35,704 nt of DNA from Nostoc sp. CHAB 5834 (GCA_020829485.1 JAIVFU010000068.1:1-35704), one strand, 5' to 3'; positions 1 to 8,663 are shown, counted from the stretch's first letter. Notes: generated from the letters alone by a model not told the origin. A program made the numbers and translations.

Positions 1-1
1 G

Positions 2-82
2 ATTGGTGGTATTCAAGCTAGAGGGGAAAAAGGAAACTACAGTACACAACGTATTAAATTTAGCTCTAACAGTTCTGGTTAA
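2..82 (+). CDS. C-terminal end of a gene cut by the window edge
   Basis: An open frame enters from the left edge and stops at TAA 80-82, giving 26 residues that begin IGGIQARGEKGNYSTQ and end in SSNSSG. The piece is polar and rich in Ser/Asn, with no recognisable motif. It is too short to assign to a family; it could equally be a chance open frame, but there is no in-frame stop before the end. Confidence 0.35.
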   Translation: MGGIQARGEKGNYSTQRIKFSSNSSG

Positions 83-243
83 CTTTTCGTTACATAGTTA
101 TGATTTTTCCTGCCGACTTACTTAATGGCCAAGGCAGACTTACTAAGCTAATGAGCATTTAAGTTGCATAAAAGCAGGGCTAGAGCCGCTTACTACATGC
201 GAATCAACCTGGAAAAATGAATAACGATTAGCTTAGAATTTTT

Positions 244-357
244 GGGAACGACTGTCTATGAAATGACAAGGGTGATGATAAGCTTTATGGTGGCCACGGT
301 AATTTATCTAAGGTTATGGCATTATTGATGACCTTAGATTTCATAAGTTCCACTTAA
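244..357 (+). pseudogene. decayed RTX (calcium-binding nonapeptide) fragment
   Basis: In the frame starting at 244 the translation reads GNDCL, a stop, then NDKGDDKLYGGHGN followed by non-RTX residues to TAA 355-357. GDDKLYGGHGN fits the RTX repeat pattern GGxGxDxLx. The internal stop and loss of periodicity mark it as a remnant, not a gene. A full RTX protein lies at 6920-8086 on the other strand. Seen: motif and stop. Inferred: origin from an RTX gene. Confidence 0.4.
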
Positions 358-394
358 CTGTTTTTCCGAATAATCTAGAAACCTTGATTTTATC

Positions 395-1558
395 ATGAAT
401 ATACGTCTTGTGTATCAAGCATTTTCGACTGCTGCACTGTTGTTATCAACATCAGGAGCTTTCTTTTGTCAAACTGTATTTGCTGCTGATTTTAAACCAA
501 CCCCTTTGATCGTTGATGATGATGGTAGTCAAGACGGGATGACAGCTTTAGCCTATATGTTAGCCAATCCCAAATTTGATATTCAAGCAATTACGATCGC
601 CCAAGGTATTGCCCGTCCAGCAAGCTTTGTGAATAATCTAGAACGGATGTTAGGCAGACTAGAGGTATCTGGTATCCCTGTTGGTATTGGTAGAACTGAT
701 CCTTTGGCTGGAAACAATGCTTTTCCAGAATTCATTCGTGATGGTGCAGAAACTTTTTGGTCTCCCTTTGTTCAACTACCAGACACAGCACCACCAGTTG
801 AAAGGCGATCGGCAGCAGAACTGATTGTGGAGAAAATTAAGCAGTCACCTGAACCTGTGGCAATCTTAGCAACCGGCACTTTAACTAATATTGCCGAAGC
901 TTTGCGACTTGATCCCTCCATTATCAGCAACATTGCCGTCGTCCAAATTATGGGAGGCGCTGTCTTCGTACCAGGAAATCTCGCCGTCCTTCCTGATCCT
1001 CCATTTTCAACTAACACTGTTGGGGAGTTTAACATCTGGGTCGATCCTTTAGCGGCTCAAGAAGTATTTGCCGCAGGATCACAAGGGTTAAAAATTGAGT
1101 TGACTCCTCTAGATGCGACAAATAAAATTGGCTTTTCTCGTACCGATCAACAAGCATGGCTAGCAACTGGAACACCTGAAAGTAAGCTAGCGGCTGAATT
1201 TTTGGATTTTGCTTTAACAGTTATTCAAAGTAACAATGACCCGAATCCAGCTTGGGATTTAGTTGCTGCTATTAACCTTAGTGAACCAAATTTCTCAGAG
1301 GAAACTCCTTTGTACTTGGAAGTAGATACACTTTCAGATCCAGGAACCACTCAAGGACAAACTCTTGCTGTTCCTAATTTACCTCCTAATGTTCTAGTTT
1401 CGTTAAACCCTAATTTCAATAATTTGCCTTTCAGTGCTGGTGAGCTTTTCTCATATCTAGAAACAAAGTCTGTTCCTGAATCTAGTCCTATCTTGGGTAT
1501 TCTGATCTTGGGTGCAGCAGGAATTACTTTCCAAATTAAGCGGCAATTTAAGCACTAG
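395..1558 (+). CDS. exported nucleoside hydrolase (IUNH family) with PEP-CTERM-like tail
   Basis: Predicted 387-residue inosine/uridine-preferring nucleoside hydrolase-like protein, a family that cleaves the N-glycosidic bond of ribonucleosides. Residues 1-31 form a signal peptide. The family Asp cluster appears right after it as VDDDGSQDGMTAL (D41-D43, D47), and the conserved block EFNIWVDPLAAQEV is present. In the usual DTDPGxDD motif the last Asp is ligand to calcium; here that place is Gly48, so activity may be altered. The C-terminus (VPESSPILGILILGAAGI then KRQFKH) has the VPE - hydrophobic helix - basic end plan of PEP-CTERM sorting signals, which exosortase systems recognise, so the protein is probably surface-sorted or anchored. 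Start ATG at 395 directly precedes the signal peptide. It stands alone; the neighbour hisA is convergent. Confidence 0.82.
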   Translation: MNIRLVYQAFSTAALLLSTSGAFFCQTVFAADFKPTPLIVDDDGSQDGMTALAYMLANPKFDIQAITIAQGIARPASFVNNLERMLGRLEVSGIPVGIGRTDPLAGNNAFPEFIRDGAETFWSPFVQLPDTAPPVERRSAAELIVEKIKQSPEPVAILATGTLTNIAEALRLDPSIISNIAVVQIMGGAVFVPGNLAVLPDPPFSTNTVGEFNIWVDPLAAQEVFAAGSQGLKIELTPLDATNKIGFSRTDQQAWLATGTPESKLAAEFLDFALTVIQSNNDPNPAWDLVAAINLSEPNFSEETPLYLEVDTLSDPGTTQGQTLAVPNLPPNVLVSLNPNFNNLPFSAGELFSYLETKSVPESSPILGILILGAAGITFQIKRQFKH

Positions 1559-1572
1559 TGTTTGCTAGGTTT

Positions 1573-1619
1573 GTAGTGAGCGATTTATCGCTCAAATCAA
1601 GGACTAAAGTCCTTACTAC
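1573..1619. repeat. nested palindromic repeat, three-way-junction shape
   Basis: GTAGT at 1573-1577 pairs with ACTAC at 1615-1619 and encloses two further hairpins: GAGCGA/TCGCTC (1578-1593) and AAGGACT/AGTCCTT (1599-1614). The result is a cloverleaf-like palindrome of a kind that is dispersed in Nostoc-type genomes. The rest of the 1559-1934 gap holds a C-run/G-run inverted pair near 1723-1753 and the hairpin at 1852-1885. Confidence 0.55.
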
Positions 1620-1842
1620 GAACTTTTATAACCACTAGTACTGCAAGGCGGAAGTCAAAATTTAAAATTTAAACAGGTGTACACCGTAATACCAATCTAT
1701 GTGAGGCTGCACAGAATAATACCCCCCTGTAGTCCCCCCAAGGCATCGGGGGGGTGAATTATATGCAGCTTCACAAAAAAACGGCATAAGGATTTTATTA
1801 ATTTTGAATGGATGGTTTATTTCCGCCGTGCTGTACTAGTAT

Positions 1843-1885
1843 CAAAAAAGTTTGTAGGGTAGGCAAATCTTTGTCCACCCTACAA
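1843..1885 (-). terminator. candidate Rho-independent terminator of hisA
   Basis: On the minus strand, downstream of the hisA stop, an inverted repeat (TTGTAGGGT at 1885-1877 pairing with ACCCTACAA at 1860-1852, with further partial pairing inside) is followed within about three bases by six T (1848-1843). The position and T-run fit a terminator, although the same hairpin motif is also a common dispersed cyanobacterial repeat. Confidence 0.5.
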
Positions 1886-1934
1886 TCCTATGGTGTATAC
1901 AGTAGCCCTACAGTTTGACCAAAGACAAAAAAGA

Positions 1935-2708
1935 TTAAGCAAAGGTAGAAAAACCGAGATTGGGGGGGATATCCTGAATCCTCCCTGGCCCGATCGCTTG
2001 CAACGCTTCTTTGAGTAAAATATCCCCAGTATACAAGGCACGTCCAACAATGACACCAGTTACGCCTTGAGGTTCTAATGCCAACAAACTCAACAAATCG
2101 GTGACAGAACTGACTCCGCCAGAAGCAATTATCGGGATGGAAATTACTGCTGCAAGTTCTCGCAAAGCTTCTAAATTGGGGCCGATAAGTGTACCGTCAC
2201 GGTGGATATCTGTGTAAATGATGGCGGCTGCACCCAATTCTTGCATTTGTACAGACAGTTGAGTTGCTAAAACTTCTGAGGTTTCTAACCAACCGCGAGT
2301 TGCTACTTTGCCGTCACGGGCATCAATGCCAATGATAATTTGTTCGGGAAATTCTTGGCAGAGTTCTTGCACTAGCTGGGGTTGTTCTACGGCGATAGTT
2401 CCGAGAATTGCCCACTGTATGCCTAGATTGAATACTTGTTGTACGCTGGTGCGATCGCGCAATCCTCCACCAATTTCAATTGGCACTGACACCGCATGAG
2501 CGATCGCTTCAATTGCCCCTAGATTTACTACTTTACCTGCTTTAGCACCATCTAAATCAACTATATGTAATCTAGTAGCACCTTGATCTACCCACTGTTT
2601 GGCAACATCAGCAGGATTTTCGCTAAAAACTTGTGAGCGATCGTAGTCTCCCTGATATAGTCGCACACAGCGACCTTCTAATAAATCAATCGCTGGAATT
2701 ACATCCAT
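1935..2708 (-). CDS. hisA: phosphoribosylformimino-5-aminoimidazole carboxamide ribotide isomerase HisA
   Basis: 257-residue TIM-barrel isomerase of histidine biosynthesis; it converts ProFAR to PRFAR by an Amadori rearrangement in the cytoplasm. The N-terminus [20 protein letters not shown] carries the catalytic Asp8 and the conserved GRCVRL block. The second catalytic Asp lies in the [10 protein letters not shown] segment. Phosphate-binding loops are visible as EIGGGLRD and ASGGVSS. Length matches the family. It is the first gene of a minus-strand group whose other visible members (DUF3593 and DUF2499) lie upstream with a 36-bp gap; no other his genes are nearby, as is usual in cyanobacteria, where his genes are scattered. 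Confidence 0.97.
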   Translation of the reverse strand: MDVIPAIDLLEGRCVRLYQGDYDRSQVFSENPADVAKQWVDQGATRLHIVDLDGAKAGKVVNLGAIEAIAHAVSVPIEIGGGLRDRTSVQQVFNLGIQWAILGTIAVEQPQLVQELCQEFPEQIIIGIDARDGKVATRGWLETSEVLATQLSVQMQELGAAAIIYTDIHRDGTLIGPNLEALRELAAVISIPIIASGGVSSVTDLLSLLALEPQGVTGVIVGRALYTGDILLKEALQAIGPGRIQDIPPNLGFSTFA

Positions 2709-2744
2709 TTACCTTTTCCTCTCATAACTCAATGCAATCAAACA

Positions 2745-3038
2745 CTAGTTTTTCATTTTTAATTGCCTTACAGCTTGCCCAAAACCCAGCACAAGCAAGA
2801 TGTTAGAAAGGGTCAAAAATACTTCTGCACCACCGTGCAACCAATCTATATTGGCCAAAGACTCGCCATAATGCAGTTGGGCATAAATTCCGGCTGGGAT
2901 GGTGATGGCAACAAAGACGAGAGTGCCGTAAAATCCATACAGCGCTAAACGCGGCATTTGTGGACTGCGGCTAATAAACCACAAGAAACCCAAATAGGGA
3001 AACAGTGACAGTGCAAACAGGGTTTCTTTAGAAATCAT
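2745..3038 (-). CDS. small membrane protein, DUF3593 family
   Basis: 97 residues with about three hydrophobic segments (near residues 5-22, 30-52, 72-90). It resembles the DUF3593 family of cyanobacteria and plastid-bearing plants, of unknown function. Its ATG overlaps the stop of the upstream DUF2499 gene by four bases (3035-3038), so the two are almost certainly translationally coupled. The pairing of DUF2499 with DUF3593 supports both assignments. No catalytic motif is visible. Confidence 0.75.
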   Translation of the reverse strand: MISKETLFALSLFPYLGFLWFISRSPQMPRLALYGFYGTLVFVAITIPAGIYAQLHYGESLANIDWLHGGAEVFLTLSNILLVLGFGQAVRQLKMKN

Positions 3039-3370
3039 TGCTCTGATTTAATAGGTTTTGGTTCAACAGTGTCAGGAGACTTGGTAGAACGCCAAATCAA
3101 GTACGCTGCTGCCCAAAGCGTAAAATTACCAACTAAGGTCATGGTAGCTTGAAGCGTTACCAACCATTCTAGAGATTCGGCGTTGTCGAAATAATGCCAG
3201 GTACAGGCACACATGGCGCTGACTAAAGCTGGTAACATGGCAAGGGATAATCCCCACCAATTGCGATTATTGGTGAGTTCGCCATAAGTCCAAATTAACC
3301 AAATGGCGACAATCCACTCAATAACGCTAGAAATATGAATAATCCAGGTGGGAATCGATAGGGCGTGCAT
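3035..3370 (-). CDS. small membrane protein, DUF2499 family
   Basis: 111 residues from the ATG at 3370, beginning MHALSIPTWIIHISSVIEW, which is how DUF2499 proteins begin. An open frame extends upstream to 3439, but that extension runs through the palindromic repeat AGACGCGATTAATCGCGTCT and is not family-like, so the later start was chosen. Three to four membrane segments are visible and a basic, polar tail ends the protein. Function is unknown; it is paired by a four-base overlap with DUF3593 downstream. Confidence 0.78.
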   Translation of the reverse strand: MHALSIPTWIIHISSVIEWIVAIWLIWTYGELTNNRNWWGLSLAMLPALVSAMCACTWHYFDNAESLEWLVTLQATMTLVGNFTLWAAAYLIWRSTKSPDTVEPKPIKSEQ

Positions 3371-3391
3371 AAGAAAGTTAGGAGTTAGGAG

Positions 3392-3411
3392 AGACGCGAT
3401 TAATCGCGTCT
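3392..3411. repeat. dispersed 20-bp palindrome AGACGCGATTAATCGCGTCT, copy 1
   Basis: A perfect 20-bp palindrome. An identical copy lies at 34023-34042. It sits in the upstream region of the DUF2499 gene. This kind of palindrome is abundant in Nostoc genomes. Confidence 0.8.
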
Positions 3412-3510
3412 GTACAAGAGTTAGGAGTAGCGCTGTCAAGGTGATATGTAGCTTGAATTTTATATTTGTTTAAACAAAATCTTTGCTTGTTCTTTTAGAA
3501 TTTTAAAGAT

Positions 3511-3734
3511 TCCGAGTTCAGAGGTTCAACGTCCGAGTTCAGAGGTTCAACGTCCGAGTTCAAAGGTTCAACGTCCGAGTTCAGAGGCTCAACTTCCGAG
3601 TTCAGAGGCTCAACTTCCGAGTTCAGAGGCTCAACGTCCGAGTTCAGAGGCTCAACTTCCGAGTTCAGAGGTTCAACGTCCGAGTTCAGAGGTTCAACGT
3701 CCGAGTTCAGAGGTTCAACTTCCGAGTTCAGAGG
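3511..3734. repeat. 21-bp minisatellite, 10.7 tandem copies
   Basis: Unit TCCGAGTTCAGAGGYTCAACK (20 of its 21 bases fixed apart from two variable positions) repeats ten times from 3511 to 3720 with a partial eleventh copy to 3734. Variation is at unit position 15 (T/C) and 21 (G/T), plus one A in unit 3. Because 21 is a multiple of three, the array is open on the plus strand in the frame starting 3512 and would read as the heptapeptide [14 protein letters not shown]. That frame is open from 3452 and ends at a TGA near 3779-3781, but no ATG, GTG or TTG opens it. There is no spacer variation, so it is not CRISPR. It fills most of the 3371-3857 gap. Confidence 0.93.
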
Positions 3735-3829
3735 ACGTTCTAACTATCTTCTGCACTATTCAAAGTGGAACTTGGCAATGAGTTTACCATTTGTATCAAG
3801 GACAGAAATTCATTTAATAATAACTATTT

Positions 3830-3857
3830 ATCCAAAATCTAAAATCTAAAATCCAAA
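3830..3857. repeat. heptameric repeat (ATCYAAA)4 abutting the csaB start
   Basis: Four units ATCCAAA-ATCTAAA-ATCTAAA-ATCCAAA run directly into the ATG at 3858 and occupy the place where a Shine-Dalgarno site would be. No purine-rich ribosome binding site is seen. Similar heptads stand before the genes at 13689 and 35277 (minus) and, with another unit, 33460. Confidence 0.8.
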
Positions 3858-4913
3858 ATGGTCAAGATACGGGCGTTATTATCTGGATATTACGGTAAAG
3901 GTAATGGTGGTGACGAGGCTTTATTGGCAACGCTTTTGCAAATGTTACCATCTCACGTAACCCCTGTGGTACTTTCGGGTAATCCAGAGGAAACGCGCGA
4001 TCGCTACAATGTAGAAACTTGCGATCGCATGGCTCCTTTATCTGTACTGCAAGCTTTACGCTCAAGTGATGCCTTGATTTGGGGCGGCGGGAGTCTCATT
4101 CAAGATGTTACCAGCACTATCAGCCCATTTTATTATGGGGGACTGATGGCACTGGCGCAGAAAATGGGTTTAAAAACTGTTGCTTGGGCGCAGGGGATTG
4201 GCCCGTTAGTGCGTCCCCAAACTCGTTGGTTAGCACGAGAAACCTTTGGTAATTGTACCAAAATTAGTGTCCGCGATCGCGCCAGTGCTGCTTTATTATC
4301 TGATTGGCAAATTCCTTGTATTATAGCTCCTGACCCGGTTTGGGCGTTAGAATCGAAACCAGTACCGGGACTGTGGGATTTACCTGCGCCGAGAGTTGCA
4401 CTAACGTTGCGATCGCATCCCCAACTTACAGAAACACGCCTAGCAAACTTAACTCGTGCTTTGGTTGACTTTCAAAAAGCTACGCAGGCTTTTATTTTAC
4501 TACTGCCATTTCAAAAAAGTGAAGATTTAAGTATTGCCAAAGCCATTCAACCACACCTTAAAGATGTTAGCAAGATTTTATGTCTGGAAGATCCGCAACT
4601 TTTGAAAGGTGTGTTTCGCGGCGTGGAGATGGCAATTGGGATGCGCCTGCACAGCTTGATTATGGCAGCATCTGAAGGTTCTCGCTGCTTTGCTCTCAGT
4701 TATGATCCCAAGGTAAATCGTCTCATGGAAGACTTGGAAATGCCTGGATGGGATTTAGCTAGTTTACCAGATGATCCTAATTTGATTAGTCTGACTTGGA
4801 TGGAGCATTACGCTAATGGTGATCCGTTATCACCAGAGCAAATACAATCTTTAGTAGATAGAGCATTAATGCACCGCGAGTTATTGAGCCAAGCTTTTTG
4901 GAAGAATAATTAA
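3858..4913 (+). CDS. csaB: polysaccharide pyruvyl transferase CsaB
   Basis: 351-residue protein of the polysaccharide pyruvyl transferase family, which adds ketal-linked pyruvate from PEP to cell-wall or surface polysaccharide; in Gram-positives this anchors S-layer proteins with SLH domains, and SLH proteins also occur in cyanobacteria. Motifs include the N-terminal SGYYGKGNGGDEALL, the central WGGGSLIQD, and the C-terminal GMRLHSLIMAA with the family Arg/His pair. Length is normal. The next gene downstream, a GT87-like membrane glycosyltransferase 271 bp away, may share a role in surface glycans, but the gap argues against a tight operon. The coding sequence contains several HIP1 octamers. 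Confidence 0.92.
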   Translation: MVKIRALLSGYYGKGNGGDEALLATLLQMLPSHVTPVVLSGNPEETRDRYNVETCDRMAPLSVLQALRSSDALIWGGGSLIQDVTSTISPFYYGGLMALAQKMGLKTVAWAQGIGPLVRPQTRWLARETFGNCTKISVRDRASAALLSDWQIPCIIAPDPVWALESKPVPGLWDLPAPRVALTLRSHPQLTETRLANLTRALVDFQKATQAFILLLPFQKSEDLSIAKAIQPHLKDVSKILCLEDPQLLKGVFRGVEMAIGMRLHSLIMAASEGSRCFALSYDPKVNRLMEDLEMPGWDLASLPDDPNLISLTWMEHYANGDPLSPEQIQSLVDRALMHRELLSQAFWKNN

Positions 4914-5184
4914 GACTAAAACCCCAATAAGCGGACGGATTGCACGCAACCGATAAACTGAAAAACATCTAATCTGCATAATCGAATTAAACATAACTCT
5001 TGTGGGGTGGCCCGAAAAGCCCGCCCAGCTTATGCAATTTAAATGTGGAACAGCTTATTAATGGAAGCGGGGTTTTTGGTCAAAATTTTGTAAATTGATT
5101 ATGGGAAAAATCAGTAATTTTAACAAGTTAATATACTAGTAGTATTATGTAAAATATACAGAAACAATTTTTGAGATTATTCCG

Positions 5185-6639
5185 ATGATAAGCTTTGGCT
5201 TTTGGAACCTAATTATAGTAATTTTAGTTGCTTTAGTACTCAAAAATAATTGGCGATTAGATGATGAAAAGGCAGCCTGGAAAAATTCTTTATTCTTAAA
5301 ATCTTCAGTGATGCAACGGTTGATACAATTTTTTAATCAACCAATTGTTAACTTTATCGTCCAAGCATGTGTTGTATTAGTCGTTACAAGATTCCTCTGT
5401 TATACAGGTTGGCTAGTTTATTTTCTAAACCAGCCAGATCCACCTTTATGGGATTTTAAATGGTATTATGTGGCGAGTAAATTGGCTCATCAGCATTTGA
5501 GTCCTTTTAATTCCGAGATTTTTAATCAAAGTTTCTGTACCATAACTAAGGTGTGTGGCTTTATTCCGCCGTTTGTCTATCCACCTAATGTTATTCCTCT
5601 CATCTGGTTTCTCGCTTATTTTTCGATCAATACTGCATTTACAATCTGGCTTGTAATGCATATATTAGCAATCGGTTTGGCTTTATGGGGGGCGAATATC
5701 CTGCTGGAGTCGAAGTCACTAGCTCTAAGAACTATTTGCACAATCTCGGTTGTCTTGATTTATGGCGTAGTTCGCGATCTTCAAGTTGGGAATGTTGCAA
5801 TTTTTATTGCAGTTCTGATCTTATGGATGTTTATCTGGGCTAGAAAACATCAGGATATTCCAGCAGGAGTTTGCTTGGGACTTGCCCTTTGTAAACCAAC
5901 ATTAGCTGCATTATTCGTTCTATATTTTCTACTTAAAAGACGGTTTTATCTAGTTTTTGTATCTGTTGTCACAGTAACTGCTCTAGCATTTTTAGGTCTA
6001 GCCCTAACAGGTAATTCTTTGACAGAATTCCTGTCGGATGCATCTCATGGATTTTCACTCTGGCAAAACGATCCCTCAGTTAGCCCTTATATTTCGATTA
6101 GTCGCCTGGATTTGATGGTTGTGGGCCCGAGATTACTTCCCAATAACCCATTCTTTGCCAAGCTTTTTTCAAACTTAATTGTTCTGATAGTTGTTGGTTT
6201 TGCTGGTTGGTATTGGTATCTACAACAATCTCTCACTGAATGGTCAAAAAATATATATTTAGCAGAAATGGTACTAGTTTGTTGCTTGAGTATTGGCATC
6301 AACTATTCACAGGAAACTAGTTCTGTGATGTTAATACCTGCTGCGATTTTTTTGCTAAATGATTTGCTGTATCAGATCAGGCATTGTAAATTCTCTAGAA
6401 GAAGAATGTCTATTTGGTTAGCAGGGGTTTGCTGTCTTGCTGTGCAAACAGCAGTTATTCATGGCTGGCTCATCGGCTCTCTAGCAAATCGCTGGAACGT
6501 GAAAGCAGGGGAATTGCCATACATTATGAAAGTAACTATCTTCGCCTTACCGAGTTATGCAGTTTTAGGTATCACCCTGAGTATTTTAGTCTTAGCAATT
6601 AGTTCCCTTCGTCAAAAACAGGTGATGAAATATGATTAG
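5185..6639 (+). CDS. integral membrane glycosyltransferase, GT87/DUF2029-like
   Basis: 484 residues with roughly ten hydrophobic segments. After a first membrane stretch the segment PPLWDFKWYYVASKLAHQH and then LSPFN resembles the acidic first periplasmic loop of GT-C enzymes of the DUF2029/GT87 family, which use polyprenyl-phosphate sugar donors. GLALCKPTLAAL is a second family-like block. The substrate cannot be read from sequence. Compared with its neighbours, the gene has almost no HIP1 sites and is AT-rich, which would be compatible with acquisition or with weak HIP1 seeding in membrane genes. A plausible job is sugar addition to a lipid carrier or surface polymer. Confidence 0.75.
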   Translation: MISFGFWNLIIVILVALVLKNNWRLDDEKAAWKNSLFLKSSVMQRLIQFFNQPIVNFIVQACVVLVVTRFLCYTGWLVYFLNQPDPPLWDFKWYYVASKLAHQHLSPFNSEIFNQSFCTITKVCGFIPPFVYPPNVIPLIWFLAYFSINTAFTIWLVMHILAIGLALWGANILLESKSLALRTICTISVVLIYGVVRDLQVGNVAIFIAVLILWMFIWARKHQDIPAGVCLGLALCKPTLAALFVLYFLLKRRFYLVFVSVVTVTALAFLGLALTGNSLTEFLSDASHGFSLWQNDPSVSPYISISRLDLMVVGPRLLPNNPFFAKLFSNLIVLIVVGFAGWYWYLQQSLTEWSKNIYLAEMVLVCCLSIGINYSQETSSVMLIPAAIFLLNDLLYQIRHCKFSRRRMSIWLAGVCCLAVQTAVIHGWLIGSLANRWNVKAGELPYIMKVTIFALPSYAVLGITLSILVLAISSLRQKQVMKYD

Positions 6640-6778
6640 AGAAAATGCAATCTTTGGTGGATGGTGCTTTTAAGGTTTCCCGCAAGTGTTTTTTAACGTA
6701 TTACCCGCAATATAAAGCGTTTGAGCCTCCAAGCTACGATGTCGAGCTAAACGCTCATGTATGGGTCATTTTGCCATT

Positions 6779-6814
6779 TTTGCCAAAATTTTTCTAGGCT
6801 CTTATTTTGGCAAA
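6779..6814. repeat. 11-bp inverted repeat downstream of the GT87-like gene
   Basis: TTTGCCAAAAT (6779-6789) and ATTTTGGCAAA (6804-6814) are perfect inverted arms with a 14-base loop. It lies between two convergent genes and could fold in either transcript, but no T-run follows directly. The rest of 6640-6919 shows only a second GC-rich hairpin (GGGCGGG/CCCGCCC, about 6852-6881). Confidence 0.45.
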
Positions 6815-6919
6815 GGTATTGTCAAAATAATGCTAAATATCCGTGCCTGTTGGGCGGGGTGTGCGATGGCGTACCCGCCCTTTCCGGTGGCGATCGCTAA
6901 AATCCCTAAATTTTCTAAT

Positions 6920-8086
6920 CTACAGAACAACAGCGAAATTGGAAGCGGCTAAAAGAGGAGAACCCCCAATAGTTGTAAACAAACCTCCTGTACCAAAACC
7001 AACCGCATCGTTATTTTGGTTGTAGAACAAATTGCCATTGCTAGAGTTATAAACAATCTCTGCACTACTACCTTGAGCTAGAGAATCACTACTAACTACA
7101 GCAAAGTCAGAGTCAATTAATGCACCATTAGTAGTGTTATCTAGAGCCGTAAAACTTATTTTTGCTACACGGATGCTATCTGTACTACTTGAAAAGTCAG
7201 TAATTTGGTCTACACCGAAAGATACGGTAAAAGGTGTTTCAAAGAAGAAACTGAAAATATCTGAATCTGTGCCTCCCGTTAAGGTGTCATTACCTGCTCC
7301 ACCGTTGAGGATATCGCTACCTGCTCCACCATTGAGGCTATCGTTACCATCGCTCCCCCGAAGAAGATCATTGCCTGTTCCAGCGTTGATGGTATCGCTA
7401 CCTGCTTCACCATTGAGGCTATCGCTACCACTACTTCCATTGATAGTGTCGTTGCCATCTCCACCATCAATGGTATCATCTCCAGCATTACCTTCTAATT
7501 GGTTGTTTTGTCCATCGCCTTTGACAACATCATTGTTAATTGTGCCAATGATGTTGTCAAAGTTAATGACATTAAATCTCAATGTCCCTAGAACAGGAAC
7601 GTTGTTGGCAGAGATAGTTTGGGCTTCTAGGTTAGCGATGGCAGATACCCCAGGTGCCGATGTAGATGCATCTATAGTGTTGTTGGCAACAGTGGCATCA
7701 GCAATGACTCTTTCTACTTGAAAGACTTGATCATTTCCAATAACTCCGCCTGCTTTTTTAACTGTGCCTACACCTGAGAGGGTAATGGTTACACCTAGTG
7801 TGCTATAGTCTGCTACATCAATGCCAGAACCACCAATTAGGGAGTCGTTGCCATTTCCACCAATAAAGGTGTCGTCGTTAGAACCACCGTTGAGGGTGTC
7901 GTCGCCATTTCCAGCGTCGAGAAAGTCGTTGCCACTATTGCCAAATAGAAGATCGTTACCAATCGAACCTATAAGAATATCATTTCCATCATCACCAAGA
8001 ATAACATCAGATAAAGCAGTACCCGATGTGGTGTTATTGTCGGCTAGATTGCCATCAAAAATGTCGCTAAAGACTGGGTTAGGCAT
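6920..8086 (-). CDS. RTX-type calcium-binding protein
   Basis: 388 residues with two blocks of RTX nonapeptides: residues about 30-95 (for example GNDILIGSIGNDLLFG) and about 195-285 (for example GGDGNDTINGSSGSD). Such repeats form calcium-loaded parallel beta-rolls. There is no N-terminal signal peptide, consistent with type I secretion through a C-terminal signal; the last about 100 residues are RTX-free and rich in Ser, Asn, Phe and small hydrophobics (ending ASNFAVVL), as expected for such a tail. No enzymatic domain is evident, so a surface or matrix protein is the best guess. The long antisense frames across it are artefacts of the repeat codons. Confidence 0.85.
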   Translation of the reverse strand: MPNPVFSDIFDGNLADNNTTSGTALSDVILGDDGNDILIGSIGNDLLFGNSGNDFLDAGNGDDTLNGGSNDDTFIGGNGNDSLIGGSGIDVADYSTLGVTITLSGVGTVKKAGGVIGNDQVFQVERVIADATVANNTIDASTSAPGVSAIANLEAQTISANNVPVLGTLRFNVINFDNIIGTINNDVVKGDGQNNQLEGNAGDDTIDGGDGNDTINGSSGSDSLNGEAGSDTINAGTGNDLLRGSDGNDSLNGGAGSDILNGGAGNDTLTGGTDSDIFSFFFETPFTVSFGVDQITDFSSSTDSIRVAKISFTALDNTTNGALIDSDFAVVSSDSLAQGSSAEIVYNSSNGNLFYNQNNDAVGFGTGGLFTTIGGSPLLAASNFAVVL

Positions 8087-8341
8087 AATTTATCTAAGCT
8101 TTACTTTTGTACTCAATTTACCTTCCTCAAATACCTGGACAATTTTACTTTTTGAAGAAATTGCAGTGGGTGTGTCTGTTTTTGTGTTTTATGATTGTCC
8201 AGTTTCTTGTTTACACTAATCAGAATCTAGTGGGAGAACTGAGCATTAACGTTTTCACTAAAACTATTTCCTACAGTAAAGAGCAAAGCAGATCAAAGAA
8301 GTACTTTAAGGTATTTGTTCAGCACTGTTTTATCATTATAG

Positions 8342-8452
8342 TATGCTGTTACTAACTTAACACCTACGACATGGCAGAAGATTATAGACGAAGCACAAAG
8401 ACAAAATTTAAGCGCAAGCGAGTTGATAGAAGTTTGGGGACGGCAATTAAAA
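8342..8452 (+). pseudogene. possible remnant of a small gene
   Basis: Without a start codon, an open frame begins after a stop at 8339-8341 and reads a coherent, helix-like stretch TWQKIIDEAQRQNLSASE followed by LIEVWGRQLKQF, then runs into a heptameric repeat and low-complexity sequence. The amphipathic, charged composition looks like real protein rather than random DNA. I do not recognise the family. The rest of the 8087-8663 gap shows no other support for coding. Confidence 0.3.
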
Positions 8453-8453
8453 C

Positions 8454-8481
8454 AATTCGCAATTCGCAATTCGCAATTCGC
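8454..8481. repeat. heptameric repeat (AATTCGC)4
   Basis: Four perfect tandem heptamers AATTCGC from 8454 to 8481, followed by a degenerate fifth (AATTACG). It is an example of the short tandemly repeated sequences typical of heterocystous cyanobacteria. Confidence 0.85.
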
Positions 8482-8663
8482 AATTACGTTTTGTGACGGG
8501 GATTTAGATTTAGGCGTTCAATTCGCGCTGCTTGATAGAAGCAGGGGACTTAAACCCCTACCACTTGTTAAAATCGCCAGCGCCTTACCCCCATGTCGCA
8601 TCTTGGGGCTTGCTCGGCGCTGATATCTTGGTCATTAATGAGAATCTAATTTGAAAATAGGGG

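Noticed and set aside
3511..3734. CRISPR array
   Set aside because: The repeats are head-to-tail 21-bp units without spacers, and no cas gene is present; it is a minisatellite.
7134..7721. 195-residue plus-strand protein rich in SLPAPPLRVSL repeats
   Set aside because: It is the antisense shadow of the RTX nonapeptide codons in the minus-strand gene 6920-8086.
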